Shown here one piece after another: positions 1 to 10,779 of a stretch of 64,000 bases of DNA. The stretch covers positions 27,691,787 through 27,755,786 of the forward strand of contig NC_052350.1 in assembly GCF_009727055.1 (NCBI RefSeq), given 5' to 3'. The position numbers were made by a program, and so were the translations under genes. Under the pieces are notes generated by a model that saw only the letters and a program-made list of their open reading frames with translations, made no database searches and had not been told where the DNA came from. Within the stretch, counting starts at the first letter, position 1. Each line of letters begins with the position of its first letter. The stretch is from Benincasa hispida. Lineage: Eukaryota; Streptophyta; Magnoliopsida; Cucurbitales; Cucurbitaceae.

Positions 1-36
<36 letters not shown>
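1..36. repeat. TTA trinucleotide microsatellite
   Basis: An uninterrupted run of TTA/ATT triplets opens the window. It lies at the left edge of the family E LTR fragment. Confidence 0.95.
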
Positions 37-38
<2 letters not shown>

Positions 39-1869
39 AAACAAAATCCTTTTTCTTCTCCCCCCTGCCTAACCCTCGAGTCCGGCGCCATCGACCGCTC
101 GTTCCACTCGCATCCAGTCGTTGTTGAAGCCGCGCCGACCTTCACATGTGAAGGAGCCAAGCGATGCCACGACTCCCAATCGAAGCCTGCGCCTCCTCGC
201 ATTTCCGTTCGTGAGTGCCAGCCCGAGCCGCCATCCTCCATTCATTACTGCACTGCCCAATCGAGGGTGTCATCTCATCTGTCAGCCGCACTTCAGATCC
301 GTCAATCGTGGGTCTGCCGCCACTGACCAGATCCGTCTAGCCCAGATCTGCTTCATCTCACCATCCGCCGCTCCAGCCACTGCCCCAACCGCACCGCTGC
401 CGGTCGCCATCGTCCCTACCGCATCGGGTCCGCTTTGGTTTTCGTCGGAATCTTGAATTTGGGTAAGATCTCTAATTTATTTGAATTATATTTTTGGCTT
501 TAGATTTGAGTCTGGGAAACTATTGAAGGGGCTGTCTAGCGGGTTCGAGTTCGTTTCCAACAAGAAATTTGGTAACATTTATGGTTCTTGAGGTTGATCT
601 TTGGACACCCACTAATGGTTGGATTAAGTAATGACTTAACTATTGTATTTCGAAGGTTTAAGGTCTCTATCCATCAGAATTAGAGGTTGTTTGTCTTTGT
701 GGATTTTAGTGGAGCTTTTGGAGCCAAAGTCTGAAAGTGACCATTGATCAAGCCACACTTTAGGTAAATCATTTTTGGGGTTGATGGTATGAATTGATGG
801 GTGGAATTAGGCCTTTGTGAATTAAATGTTGGGTTTATGTTGTAGGTTTAATTTGAGTTTCATTATCGAGTAGTTGCTTGGAGGAAAGTATTTGGACTTG
901 CGATTTGAGGTAAGACTGGAACTTCCCATAGGCCAGACACTAGATATATGCTAGCATGATAGATGAATATTATGATAGAACGATAGCATGATAGACAGAT
1001 AGTATAGTATGGCCGATATATGTTCTTGTATGAGGATCTGAAAGATTTATTTGTGTATGTAGATACTTGCATACTAGTATGAGATAATACTTGATTCATT
1101 GAGGTTGTATTTGATATGAGGATATTGAGGCATATATGCATGTTGTAGAGCTATGATGTTGAGGTGTATATGTATGTTACAGAATCATGTTGTGATACTT
1201 GTGATGTTGTGACTGTGATAGTGTCTTTACTGATTATTTAGATGCCCACTAGATGTTGTGTTTCCTTCGGGATTCACCAGGGGTTGTGTTTCCTTCAAAA
1301 TTCACCAGAGATTGTAGGTCCTACGAGACTTACTAGGGTAGTGGGCATACTTAACTACTGTAGGATAGAAATTAGTTTTTCATGTATATATGTGTCCCAT
1401 GAGGACTAGAGCGTTCCACCAGAGGTAGGCATCTATAGGACATAGATGTCTAGCCTGACCCCAGTAGTGGGGTTACTTATTGAGTATTTTTATACTCATC
1501 CTTTCTCGTGTTGTTGTTTCAGGTAAAGGTAGACAATTGTCAAGCGGAATTTGTGATCGAGCCACTAGGACCAGTTTTATGCTTCCGCTCATGATAATTA
1601 GATTTTTTTCATGTTTTTTTTTTTTTTTTTACTTTCAGTTTGGATGTTTGAAACTTACTATTAAGATTTGTTTTCAGACCTATTTATTATCAGTTATGAC
1701 TTATGGGTACCCTATCGTCTGTTTTTAATATCCAAATTTAATGAAGGTCTTTAAGTTCAACTTATTTATTTAGCATTTATTTCACTATAAAAGGGTGTCA
1801 TTTTAAGTTCTATGCATGCATGTGTTTAGTAGCAGCCTAACTTGAGTCTTAGGGGGTCGGGTCATTACA
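1..1869 (+). mobile_element. Right part of a gypsy-type LTR (family E)
   Basis: The stretch ends in GGGTCGGGTCATTACA, a TG...CA-type LTR terminus whose reverse complement begins TGTAATGACC, resembling the starts of the other gypsy LTRs here (20190 and 38090). The left end is outside the window. A C-rich, moderately GC-rich stretch at about 60-460 ends in a strong donor-like site (TTTGG|GTAAGATC, GT at 463), and a pyrimidine-rich acceptor (TTGTTGTTTCAG, AG at 1521-1522) precedes GTAAAGG. An intron of about 1.06 kb inside the LTR leader is therefore possible. No credible protein is encoded; open frames at 69-456 have no family features. Confidence 0.6.
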
Positions 1870-1969
1870 TGTAGCACCTTGTAATATTACCATTTTTTCA
1901 AACTTATTACTAAAAAAACAAATATGTTGCAAAATATAAAAAGGTAAGTAAGAAAATATACGAGTGTCT

Positions 1970-2417
1970 CAATAATTTGTGCATTCACCGGTTGTCCATC
2001 CTTCTTTTTGTGTGCTTTAGTCCATAATGCAATCCTTATGACTAAATTTGGATTTGAACTACTTTTTTTCTACAAAATAAGTTTAAAAAAATGAACTCAC
2101 ATACAATATGAAAGCGAATTTGAAATATAGTAATAATGATGTTTACCATCTCTTCAGCCAAACGGGCATACTCTTTCCTACTACATGTATGTGGGAGCTG
2201 TTTTTTCTTCATGGCTTTATATTTTTCACTTTTCAACTACTCAAGTAGAAAACATTCAATATTTTTATCAAAGTAATAATAGGAAAATGTAAATGTACAC
2301 ATTCTGAAATAAAGATTTTCATACCATGAAGTTTGCACTAGTCTTTTCACTCACAAAGTTCATCCAGTCATCTACAAATTGCAAATTATAGGGATTAGCT
2401 TCAAAAGTGCATCCTTT
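1970..2417 (-). pseudogene. CACTA-type plant transposase fragment (Transposase_24-like)
   Basis: Read on the minus strand, three blocks are recognisable: a segment with QFVDDWMNFVSEKTS (about 2330-2410), a block with SEKYKAMKKKQLPHTCSRK and YARLAEEM (about 2155-2235), and, beyond a donor-like GTAAAC, RIALWTKAHKKKDGQPVN (about 1975-2040). This order and wording fit the conserved C-terminal region of plant Ptta/En/Spm-type proteins (Transposase_24), which accompany CACTA elements. The blocks are separated by AT-rich, intron-like DNA, and the reading is cut at 2418 by the gypsy-1 LTR, so this is a remnant. The family call is from memory of motifs. Confidence 0.55.
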
Positions 2418-2724
2418 TGTGACGACTAGACCCTTACATAATAAGGTCCTACCGCTATGACATGCATACTTAGACTTTTCTATCATAAGATGAGTTTTGG
2501 TGAAAATTACAAAAGAACATATTTAAAATTTTATTAATTAAGTAGCAACTATACAAAAAATTTATTTTACAAAACACTAGGATCCATAAAACATTAGCGT
2601 AGTGGAACAAAATGCATATATGACCAAAATAGTGAGTTTGATGGTTGTCCCTTGAGCGACGTCCAGTCATGCCCACCTACGTTGTGTCCTTACCTACAAA
2701 GTTTGTAAAATAGGATGAGTATAT

Positions 2725-2762
2725 CTGTCTCTTATACACATCTAGATGTGTATAAGAGACAG
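2725..2762. other. Nextera transposase adapter junction (artefact)
   Basis: A perfect 38-bp palindrome made of CTGTCTCTTATACACATCT followed by AGATGTGTATAAGAGACAG. This is the Tn5 mosaic-end adapter in head-to-head form, as made by circularised mate-pair libraries. It is not plant sequence. Confidence 0.98.
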
Positions 2763-2833
2763 AGACTAGAGGGGTGTAACCATACATACCCTGCTAGTCC
2801 CAGCATAAACTTGACATAGAATTGGGCTAGAGG

Positions 2834-2871
2834 CTGTCTCTTATACACATCTAGATGTGTATAAGAGACAG
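2834..2871. other. Nextera transposase adapter junction (artefact)
   Basis: Second perfect 38-bp mosaic-end palindrome. The 71 bp between this and the previous adapter duplicate LTR text found again at about 3021-3090. Confidence 0.98.
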
Positions 2872-2950
2872 ACTATGCTGTGTCCTTACCTACAAAGTCT
2901 GTAAAATAGGATGAGTATATAATATACCCAGTAAGTAGTTCTCACTTAAG

Positions 2951-2984
2951 CTCTTATACACATCTAGATGTGTATAAGAGACAG
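2951..2984. other. Nextera adapter junction, 4 bp trimmed (artefact)
   Basis: Same palindrome lacking its first four bases (CTCTTATACACATCT then AGATGTGTATAAGAGACAG). In the partner LTR about 2.4 kb, mostly an inserted LTR-2 copy, lies between the sequences abutted here, so the adapter marks a false join. Confidence 0.97.
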
Positions 2985-4582
2985 CATCCAACATCAACCA
3001 TTAGCATAAACGTAAGATTGGACTAGAGGGGTGTAACCATACATACCCTGCTAGTCCCTAGCATAAACTTGACATAGAATTGGGCTAGAGGGGTGCAACC
3101 ATACAGACCTTGCTAGCCCTTGAAGCATAACCTATACCTAATTAAAACTTGATCTTTACATCATCGTGAACAAACATAATGCATGGGGTCCCTGGTTGAG
3201 AAATGTGTTTTAAACATGTAATGCAACATAACAAAAGGTACACTACTGTTAAAAAAAAAAAATTTAAAGAGAGGGTGAAATAAACTACTTATGTTGATTG
3301 TGATCCTTTTATTCCTAATTATTATTTATAGTTTGATCCTATAAATTGAATTATTTATAAAGCACTAGTGTTAGGACTAATAATATGAGTAAGGCATATA
3401 ACAATTTAAGTTGAAAAGTATTGTAATTCTCTTCATAAATTTTAATAGAGCTAATATACCTATTAAGTAGTGAGATATAATTAGTTATGAGAAAAATATA
3501 TTTTTCAACAATAACTCAATATTAATAATAGGGAAAGTTGAAGGTTTGGTAAAAGAATAATATTAATTAAAATAGGTACCTTATAATTTAAAAGTTAATT
3601 TACCACTAAATATTGTTTTTAATTAGAAACAACATTGTATCATAATTTACTAAAGTTGTGTACATATGTTACTGCATAATATTATTCAACTTAGGTAAGT
3701 CTGTCTCATGCATTACTAAAATATAGCCTTAAAGTTGAAAAGAAAGTTGTAAATTCAAGTATTGACAAATGTGTCAAGTAAAACAATCAAAGAGAATGGA
3801 TTTGTGTACTTAATTACCAAGGTTATATCATAAATATCCATATATATATTAATTGAATTGTAAAAAAAAAAATAAGTGAAAGAAATTTAATTTTTTTTTT
3901 TAAAAAAACCATAATAATTAAGTAGAAGTGTTTGAGAATAGAAAGAAAAGAAAACAACTTACTTGGTAATTACAAAACTTCAAAGTGTGCTTTCTTTCTA
4001 TCAAAAGAACTATTTAGGCCTATTTATAGATGTCATTCCCCCCACCCCCCCTTTCATCGTCCTACTCAATAGTTTTTTTTTTCTTTATTTATTTGTTTTT
4101 ATCTATTATTTTCTTAACCGACATAAAGTATAAATGGTTATATACATTTTGTTTTTATCTCTCTTTCTTTCATTAACCGACTTTCACACCTATATTTTAT
4201 TATTATTATTATTATTATTTATTCTTTTCTTTTAAATCAAACTTCCTAGATATTTCTTCAACATATTATTTTATCTTTTCTTTTTTTTTTCTATAACCTT
4301 CTAGATATTTCTTACTTTCTTAATTATGTTATCTATTTATTTTATCACTAGATTTTTCTACTTAAAAAAATCTTTATTTCTTAGAAAATTTATTACTTAG
4401 TTATTTTTTTAATTACCAAACTAATATTTTGCCTCTTTTACTTATTATTTATGTACCACTTTTAATCTTAACGTACAAATTTTAAAATTGGTTTTCTCCA
4501 TCCAGTCTTAAAAAATTAATTTAAAACTAAAATTCAGCTTGAAATTTTCTATAATATTTATATACATACTTGGGTTGTTACA

Positions 4583-4598
4583 TTCTTCCCCTTTTGAG
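4583..4598 (-). other. Polypurine tract of gypsy-1
   Basis: On the minus strand the sequence reads CTCAAAAGGGGAAGAA directly before the LTR start TGTAACAACC. Its position next to the 3' LTR is where plus-strand DNA synthesis is primed, and it fixes the element's orientation. Confidence 0.85.
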
Positions 4599-4599
4599 A

Positions 4600-5905
4600 A
4601 CTTTCGTCCTCGAAAGTTTCTTGGTTCCTAAATAGATAAGGGTATTTGGTCATTCTTCTCGTTCCCATGTAACTTCTTCTATTTGTTGATTTCTCCAGAG
4701 AACCTTTACTAATCTTATTTCCCAATTACGAAGTGACTTCTTCTCTCTTGCTAGGATACAAATTGGAGTCTTTTTATATTCCAAGTTTTTACTTATTTGT
4801 AGGGGTTCATAGTTTACTACATGTGATAGATCAGGCACATATTTTCAAAGCATCGATACTAAAGAACATTATATATTTTAGAAAGAGTTGGTGGTAATGC
4901 CAATCAATAAGCTACTTGGCAACCACGCTCCAATATTTCAAAAGGTCCAATAAAGCGGGGGCTAAGCTTGTCTTTCCGTTCGAAACGCATAATGTCTTTT
5001 GTTGGTGCTACCTTTAGAAATACGTGATCTCCTACTTTGAATTCGAACTCTTTTTGACGGTTATCAACATAACTCTTTTGTTTGCTTTGAGTTGTTCACA
5101 TTCTTTCTCGAATTAGCTTAATTGCCTCCAATGTTTGCTGCACCAATTCAGGCCCTAGTAGTGTTCGCTCTCCGACTTCATCCCAGTGTACAGAGGATCT
5201 GCACTTCTTTCCTTATAAGGCTTCAAAGGGAGCCATACCAATTGTTGCCTGATAACTATTATTATAAGAAATTCTATAAGGTGTATTTGCGAATCCCACA
5301 CTCCAGTAAAATCCAAAGTACATGCCCTCAACATGTCTTCTAGTGATTAACTCGTTCTGTTTGACCATCAGTTTGTGGATAGAAGGCTATGCTAAAATTT
5401 AGTTGTGCGCTCATTACTTTCTGCAAACTTTTCCAGAACTTGGAGACAAAACGAGGGCCTCGATTTAAAAAAATTCATACTGGGACTCCATGTAACCGAA
5501 TGATCTCTTTTAAGTACATTTGAGCTAGTGCTTTCGTAGTGTGAGTAGACTTGCAGGGTGTAGGAAATGGGCCGACTTGGTGAGTTAATCCACAATCACC
5601 CAAATCATGTTGTGGCCTTTAATAGTTCTCAGGAGTACTGAGATGAAGTCCATAGAAATATGCTCTCATTTCCATTCTGGAACATTTAGAGCTTAAAGAA
5701 GTCCTTGTGGCTGTTGCCTTAAGGCTTTCACTTGTTGACAAACCAAACATTTGCTTACATAGTCGACTATATCCTTTTTCATGTTACACTACCAGTAATG
5801 TGCTTTCAAGTCTCAGTACATCTTGGTACTCCTAGGATATATTGAAAAGCATGATTCGTGAGCTTCCTTCAGTAATTCTTTCTTGATTTCTTCATCATCT
5901 AGTAC
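4600..5905 (-). pseudogene. Gypsy-1 integrase core and chromodomain-like C-terminus (broken)
   Basis: Minus-strand reading gives, in order, the end of the zinc-binding domain and core start (LLKEAHESCFSIYPRSTKMY at about 5815-5880), core fragments near 5400-5600, and a C-terminal chromodomain-like segment at 4650-4838 containing LREW-like text NWEIRLVKVLWRN and EEVTWERE. Many frameshifts and stops show it is dead. The N-terminal zinc-binding half lies at 16826-17130; the two halves were separated by the solo LTR at 5911-16820 and read through continuously once that insertion is ignored. Confidence 0.8.
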
Positions 5906-5910
5906 ACATA
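5906..5910. repeat. Target-site duplication ACATA (left)
   Basis: ACATA precedes the LTR-2 start TGTGAAACC and is repeated at 16821-16825 after the LTR-2 end GGGTGTGACA. Confidence 0.85.
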
Positions 5911-6229
5911 TGTGAAACCTGGATTTCCATTTTTCCTACTTAAGTAGGTGATTAAGGGAATTAACTAAGTGAAAGTTAAATCCTATGTTGAAGTGAAGGA
6001 AATTTCTAAGTGTTGAATAGATTTTCCTTGAGTAGTTTGAGTTAATCCTTAAATGGTAAAATTTGGCTAAGTGTAAGGTCAAAAGGACCCATGCGTTAAG
6101 TGACATTAGTACATAAGATGAGAAGGCAACCATGTGTTTATAAGGTTGGACACATGATTGGCCAAAGTATTGGCAAGAGACATTGCCAAGAGTTGCTCAT
6201 GCGTTGGGTATGTGTGAGCGAGAGCGGAG

Positions 6230-6817
6230 AAACGAGATGTTGAGCGCAAGATGCTGGGCAAGCGATCGTGTAGCAACTAAGCGGAGCTATACGAGGAGGT
6301 AGACGATCGTCTAGTAAGTGAGCGGCGCTACACGATGAGATAGGCAATTTTGTAGGCTGACGCTGGGTGATCGTATAGCAAGGCGGGGCGCTAAACGATG
6401 AGGTAGACGATCGTATAGTAAGTGTGCGGTGCTACATGATGAGATAGGCGATTGTGTAGCGGGCGTTGAACGATCGTGTAGCAAAGAGGGGAGCTACATG
6501 ATGAGGTAGGTGATCGTGTAGGTGGGCGCTGGACGATCGGGCTATACAATAGACACAGTACTACACGATCAGTGTAAGTGCTAGACGATAAGTGTGGAAG
6601 CTAGGTGAAACGCTAAACGATAGCACTAGACGATAGCGTTAAGCGTTAAGCGACGAGTGATGACACTAAGTGATTAGAGGATGCGGTAGACGATAAGGTG
6701 TCAACGCTAAATAATGGGCACAATAGCTAAGCGATAGGCTATGTGCGAGATTGTTGAGAGCGAGATCGTTTACTAAGTGATTGAGCTCATGATGGGCCGT
6801 TGGAGCTAAACGATAGA
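6230..6817 (+). repeat. Degenerate ACGAT-rich quasi-repeat array in LTR-2
   Basis: A GC-richer patch made of variants of CTACACGATGAG, GTAGACGATCG and GCTAAACGATAG. I count a dozen exact ACGAT cores plus many one-base variants, irregularly spaced at roughly 20-60 bp. It lies in the part of the LTR upstream of the TATA box. A matching array is at 20995-21680. Confidence 0.8.
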
Positions 6818-7283
6818 TGTTAGCATAAATTCTTTATATCTATATTGAATATATAAACCTTAGGATCATTCATGTCAAATTGTCAAGAATAACATACTGG
6901 ATTCCATTGCAAAATTTATGATAGCTTTAAGATGATGATGGATGACTATGGTCTTCCTCAACCAAAACTTCGAATGCCCTTAGTAGGATCTCTCTCTAGA
7001 TGGGATACAAGAAAGACTGAGTGCTTATTGTTTTGGTATATCGGGGACCATAGCCCTAAGGTCTCTTTATATACTAGTTCAATTAGGGTTCCTATTAAAC
7101 CCTAATTAACTAGGAATGAGCTTCTACCCATTAATTCCATACTTAATTAGGAATCTAAGGCCTTAATTAATTAGATCACATAATAGGGCTCAATCTAATA
7201 AAATAACCCAATGTGATAAATTATAATCCACATACATAGCCCATACTTTAATTAAACATATTATTATTTAAATATGTCTTACA
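6818..7283 (-). mobile_element. Copia-A 3' LTR
   Basis: Begins TGTTAGCATAAATTC and ends ATGTCTTACA; it is followed by the minus-strand PPT (AAGTGGGAGAT, 7284-7294). Its 3' 285 bp match 10500-10779, while the first about 180 bp are diverged from the right LTR. Confidence 0.75.
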
Positions 7284-7499
7284 ATCTCCCACTTGGGCTA
7301 TGTCTATGTACCTAATATAATTAAATCACATAAACCTTAAGCGCGCATAAACAGGTTATTTCAATAATAGAATTCCCTTTTAGTTCAATTTGGTCCATCT
7401 CCTGTATTAGCATGGAATCAAGGCGGCTTTTGTCACTACCCTTGTAACTAAACCTTCCTTGATCACTAATTCCAATACATTCAAAGACAACTTTCCTTA

Positions 7500-7966
7500 T
7501 GTTATCTTCCCCTCCCCCTCCCCCCCAACCTCAACATCCTTAAGGAATCTAGCATTTCCTGTCTCAAACAATGATCTAGAAGTGAGATCATAAAACTTGA
7601 AACCCCGAGAGTGCTCAGAATACCCAACAAAATAGCTGCTAATAGTTCTTGAGTCCAATTTTCTTTCATTAGGCCTATAAGGCCTAGCCTCAACTGGACA
7701 ACCTCATATGTGAAGATGCCTAATACTAGGCTTCTTTCCTGTCCACAACTTATAAAGGGTTTTGGCTATTGCTTTACTAGGTACCCTATTAAGGATATAT
7801 GTTGCAGTATTTAGCGCCTCACCCCAAAGGGATTCTAATAGAGAAGAATGACTAATCATACTTCTTACCATATCCTTAAGTGTTCTATTTCACCTTTCCC
7901 CTACACCATTTATGTTGGGTTTGCCCGGCATAGTGTATTGCGGGACGATTCCACATTCCTCTAGGT
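7500..7966 (-). pseudogene. Copia-A integrase fragment
   Basis: Minus-strand translation gives a late catalytic-core piece (VPQYTMPGKPNINGVGERWN then [15 protein letters not shown], about 7850-7960) and the C-terminal part around 7500-7700 (RPYRPNERKLDS, YFVGYSEHSRGFKFYD), both typical of copia integrases. Frameshifts are present. The sequence upstream in the integrase, normally over a hundred residues including the HHCC domain and early core, is absent, and a sequencing adapter sits exactly at that break (7967-8004). Confidence 0.75.
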
Positions 7967-8004
7967 CTGTCTCTTATACACATCTAGATGTGTATAAGAG
8001 ACAG
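7967..8004. other. Nextera transposase adapter junction (artefact)
   Basis: Perfect 38-bp mosaic-end palindrome inside the copia-A coding region. Reading through it on the minus strand gives the artefact peptide VSYTHLDVYKRQ, well known from contaminated protein entries. Confidence 0.98.
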
Positions 8005-8545
8005 GCTTTGTACCACATGAATTAGATAATAGGATCTTGTTAAATGAAGCAAAAGAATCAAGCATATATAAATTATCAATTAAAGAACCGGTACCAATAA
8101 GCTTAGAATCTTGAAAAAGACTAATTTTATTATTTCCAAAAGAACAAGAAAAACAAAATTTGTCCAAACTGGAAATAGAAACTAAATTCCGTCTAAATGA
8201 TGGTACAACAAAAGTCTCATTCAGATCCAAATAACAACAAATTTTTAAAAGTAATCTAAAATTTCCAATAGCTTCAACTAGAACTGCTTTTCCATTGCCC
8301 ACATAGATGAATCTTTCAACATCACTTGGCAGCCGGCTCCACAGGCAACCTTGCATTAATATACTTATGTGAGTAGTGGCATCAGAATCTACCCACCAAG
8401 TATCTGAAGGTACAGAAGCTAAATTAACTTCAGAACAAACCAAAGTAAGAAGTTTATCCTTCTTTATACGCCACTTGGCGTACTTGGGACAATCTTTCTT
8501 GAAGTGACCTTTCTTTTTGCAGAAAAAACAAGGATTTTCAATAGC
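8005..8545 (-). pseudogene. Copia-A CCHC zinc knuckle and protease region
   Basis: The minus strand encodes a zinc knuckle PCFFCKKKGHFKKDCPKY (C-x2-C-x4-H-x4-C, about 8460-8535) followed by a protease region with WWVDSDATTHIS (about 8385-8405). Copia proteases normally carry D-S-G-A at this site; here the glycine codon reads Asp, so the active site is probably dead. Downstream comes the LVSISSLDK-type segment found between protease and integrase. The reading then runs into the adapter at 8004. Confidence 0.8.
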
Positions 8546-9259
8546 TTGTTTCTTGTTTTATTCTGCTGAGATGTCCCTTCTGTAGCATCCACAATTCTCC
8601 TTTTCTCTTATCACGAGAGCCTATTGCCAAATGAGCACTTTTTGTCCTTTCTCTCTTAATCCTATCTTCTTCTTGCACACATTGTGAGATAAGCTCACTA
8701 ATACTCCATTTATCCTTCTGAGTATTATAGCTTATCTTAAACTGAGTGAATTGTGCAGGAAGAGAGATAAGTACCAAATGCACGAGTAATTTTCATTTAT
8801 CTCGATATCAAGTGTCTTTAATTTACCTGCGAGATTGGACATTTCCATAATGTACTCCCTTATGTTTCCATTACCCTTATACCTCATAGAAGTTAAAGAA
8901 GTCAAAAGACTACTTACTTCCACTTTCTTATTTTTAGCAAAATATTTCTCAATTTGAGCAAGGAACTTATTGGCATTTTCACTTTTTGTGATAGAGCCCC
9001 GAAAAGACTCCGGAATGAAGTGCCTAATGATCATCAGACACATGCAATTTGACCGTTCCCACTTCTCTATATTAGCCGTATTTGGCTGTTTCTCAGTAGA
9101 AGTAGGTTTATCGGTCCTTAATGCAAGGTCCAAATGCATACACCCAAAAAGTATCTCTAGGCTTTCTTTACAAATCTTGAAGTTTGATCCATTCAACTTA
9201 AGGATTGAACTTAGATTTCCATATATTTGAGTAAGATCAACTGAAACAATAAACAACAA
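8538..9259 (-). pseudogene. Copia-A gag (frameshifted)
   Basis: Minus-strand open segments at 9259-8732 and 8783-8538 overlap in different frames, so the gag is frameshifted. Typical copia gag features are present: a start region with LNGSNFKICKESL, a stretch with EKWERSNCMCLMIIRHFIPE, and MRYKGNGNIREYIMEMSNLAGKLK. The RE-rich tail before the zinc knuckle is at 8590-8700. Most of this gag is repeated at 11505-12072 in the duplicated segment A'. Confidence 0.8.
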
Positions 9260-10330
9260 AACATATGCTCACGATTAAAACATAACAAAATAATTTCACA
9301 TATATGGTGGGACCCTTTAACAAGATACCTAGCATAACATTGATGTCCAACCTTTGGGCAAAAAACACCAACTGTAAATGGTACTCTCAACATAGTAATC
9401 AAAGTACTGACAATTAACTCTGTAAAAAAGAAAAAAAAAAGCCTTTCTTTGGACCGACTACTTTTCACATGAGCAATCCTTATAATTGCCACATACTCAT
9501 TACCACATGCATACCCACAATTTGGCCAAATAATTATCTTCCTTTGGGCTGATTTTAATTATCCGCATAAATTCTTGAATATGCACATCTTATATTTCAT
9601 AATTAAAATGATCTAGATAATAGAGGCTATTTTGGTAACATATTATTTTTGACCAATTAAATCTAAAATATAAGATACAATAATATAATAATATTATTGT
9701 ACAAAAAATAAAGGAGGAAGAACACCAAATAGTCTTTTACAAAATTCACTTAATAATCGCATACACATAATACAATTAAAGTAACATAAACATGTGAATA
9801 TCACAAAAACAATCAAATTGTAGATTTTAATTCACAAACTTATCAATCAAGAACTAAGAACCCTTTTCAAGAATTTCACCAAGTTATTAATCAATAAATC
9901 TTAGAAACGCGGGCAAGAAGTTCAATCAGCAATTAATCCAAATAGTTGACAAATTCAATATTATCAAACTATTAAAAAATAAATTCACTAAATTCAATCA
10001 GTTTTTTTTTTAACCTTAAAAAAAACAATCAGTGTCCAACATTATCAATCACAATTCAGTTTTTTTTTTTTTTTGAAACTCATATTCATCAATTAATATT
10101 AATATAACTTTTCAATTTAAAAAAAATAGCGACAACATTAACTTTTCCATTATTAATCAAATTTAAAATCGAACTCATAAAGTCATCCATTAAGAATTAA
10201 AGAAAAAAACTGATAATTAAAACCAGGAACCGCTGGCAAGACTTTAGTCGATAATTGACCGTTACCTTCGCCCAACAGCAACTCCAGTCAGTCATTAACC
10301 GAAAGTCTTGATGGATAAAACTTGCAGCAA
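9260..10330. other. Copia-A 5' leader, non-coding
   Basis: AT-rich DNA with poly-T and poly-A runs between gag and the right LTR. I see no open frame or recognisable domain and no clear PBS. Confidence 0.5.
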
Positions 10331-10779
10331 CTAAAGACCTAACTCCTTCGATCGGTCTTTAACTTTTTTCCAATGGATTTCATCACATTGGTGGACTTTT
10401 GTCAAGAATGTTGAACTGAACATTCTTAATTTTGACAATAATAGAACTAAGGTTTTTTTTTCTTAAAAAAAACTTTAGGAAACCACGTTCAATCAAAATA
10501 ATCAAGAAAGACTGAGTGCTTATTGTTCTGGTATATCGGGGACCATAGCTCTAAGGTCTCTTTATATACTAGTTCAATTAGGGTTCCCATTAAACCCTAA
10601 TTAACTAGGAATGGGCTTCTACCCATTAAGTCCATACTTAATTAGGAATCTAGGACCTTAATTAATTAGATCACATAATAGGGCCCAATCTAATAAAATA
10701 ACCCAATGTGATAAATTATTAATCTACATACATAGCCCATACTTTAATTAAACATATTATTATTTAAATATGTCTAACA
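10330..10779 (-). mobile_element. Copia-A 5' LTR (left boundary approximate)
   Basis: The block 10500-10779 matches the 3' LTR closely and ends ATGTCTAACA. The left boundary is set only by the expected LTR length of about 450 bp, since the first part has diverged or been replaced. Confidence 0.55.

Larger units (their letters stand above)
2418..4582 (-). mobile_element. Gypsy-1 3' LTR (left LTR of a minus-strand element)
   Basis: Begins TGTGACGACTAGACCC and ends GGGTTGTTACA, matching the partner LTR that begins at 20190 (TGTAACGACC). Shared landmarks include the block from about 2985 (ATCCAACATCAACCATTAG) that also occurs at about 22911, and the AT-rich tract at 3290-3640 that matches 23225-23568. 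The left third is scrambled: three Nextera adapter sequences (2725, 2834, 2951) separate short LTR pieces, two of which duplicate neighbouring LTR text. The true LTR is therefore not represented correctly here. Confidence 0.85.
6818..10779 (-). mobile_element. Copia-A, internally deleted Ty1/copia element, minus strand
   Basis: Left (3') LTR 6818-7283 and right (5') LTR ending at 10779 share the block from about 6999-7283 and 10500-10779. The flanks ATAGA (6813-6817) and ATAAA (10780-10784) look like a 5-bp target duplication with one change. Coding remnants on the minus strand run gag, CCHC zinc knuckle, protease, integrase. The RT-RNase H part is missing between integrase (about 7500) and the PPT (7284). 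The element sits inside LTR-2 copy 1. Confidence 0.8.

Noticed and set aside
69..456. Open frames on both strands as a small gene
   Set aside because: Composition-driven openness in a C-rich LTR leader; no domain, and it is followed by a splice-donor-like site within the LTR.
2725..2762. Perfect palindrome as a natural terminator, hairpin or MITE
   Set aside because: It matches the Tn5 mosaic-end adapter base for base and recurs unchanged at unrelated places.
6230..6817. Regular repeats resembling a CRISPR or satellite array
   Set aside because: Units are degenerate, spacing is irregular, and the array lies inside an LTR of a plant genome. There are no constant repeats with unique spacers.
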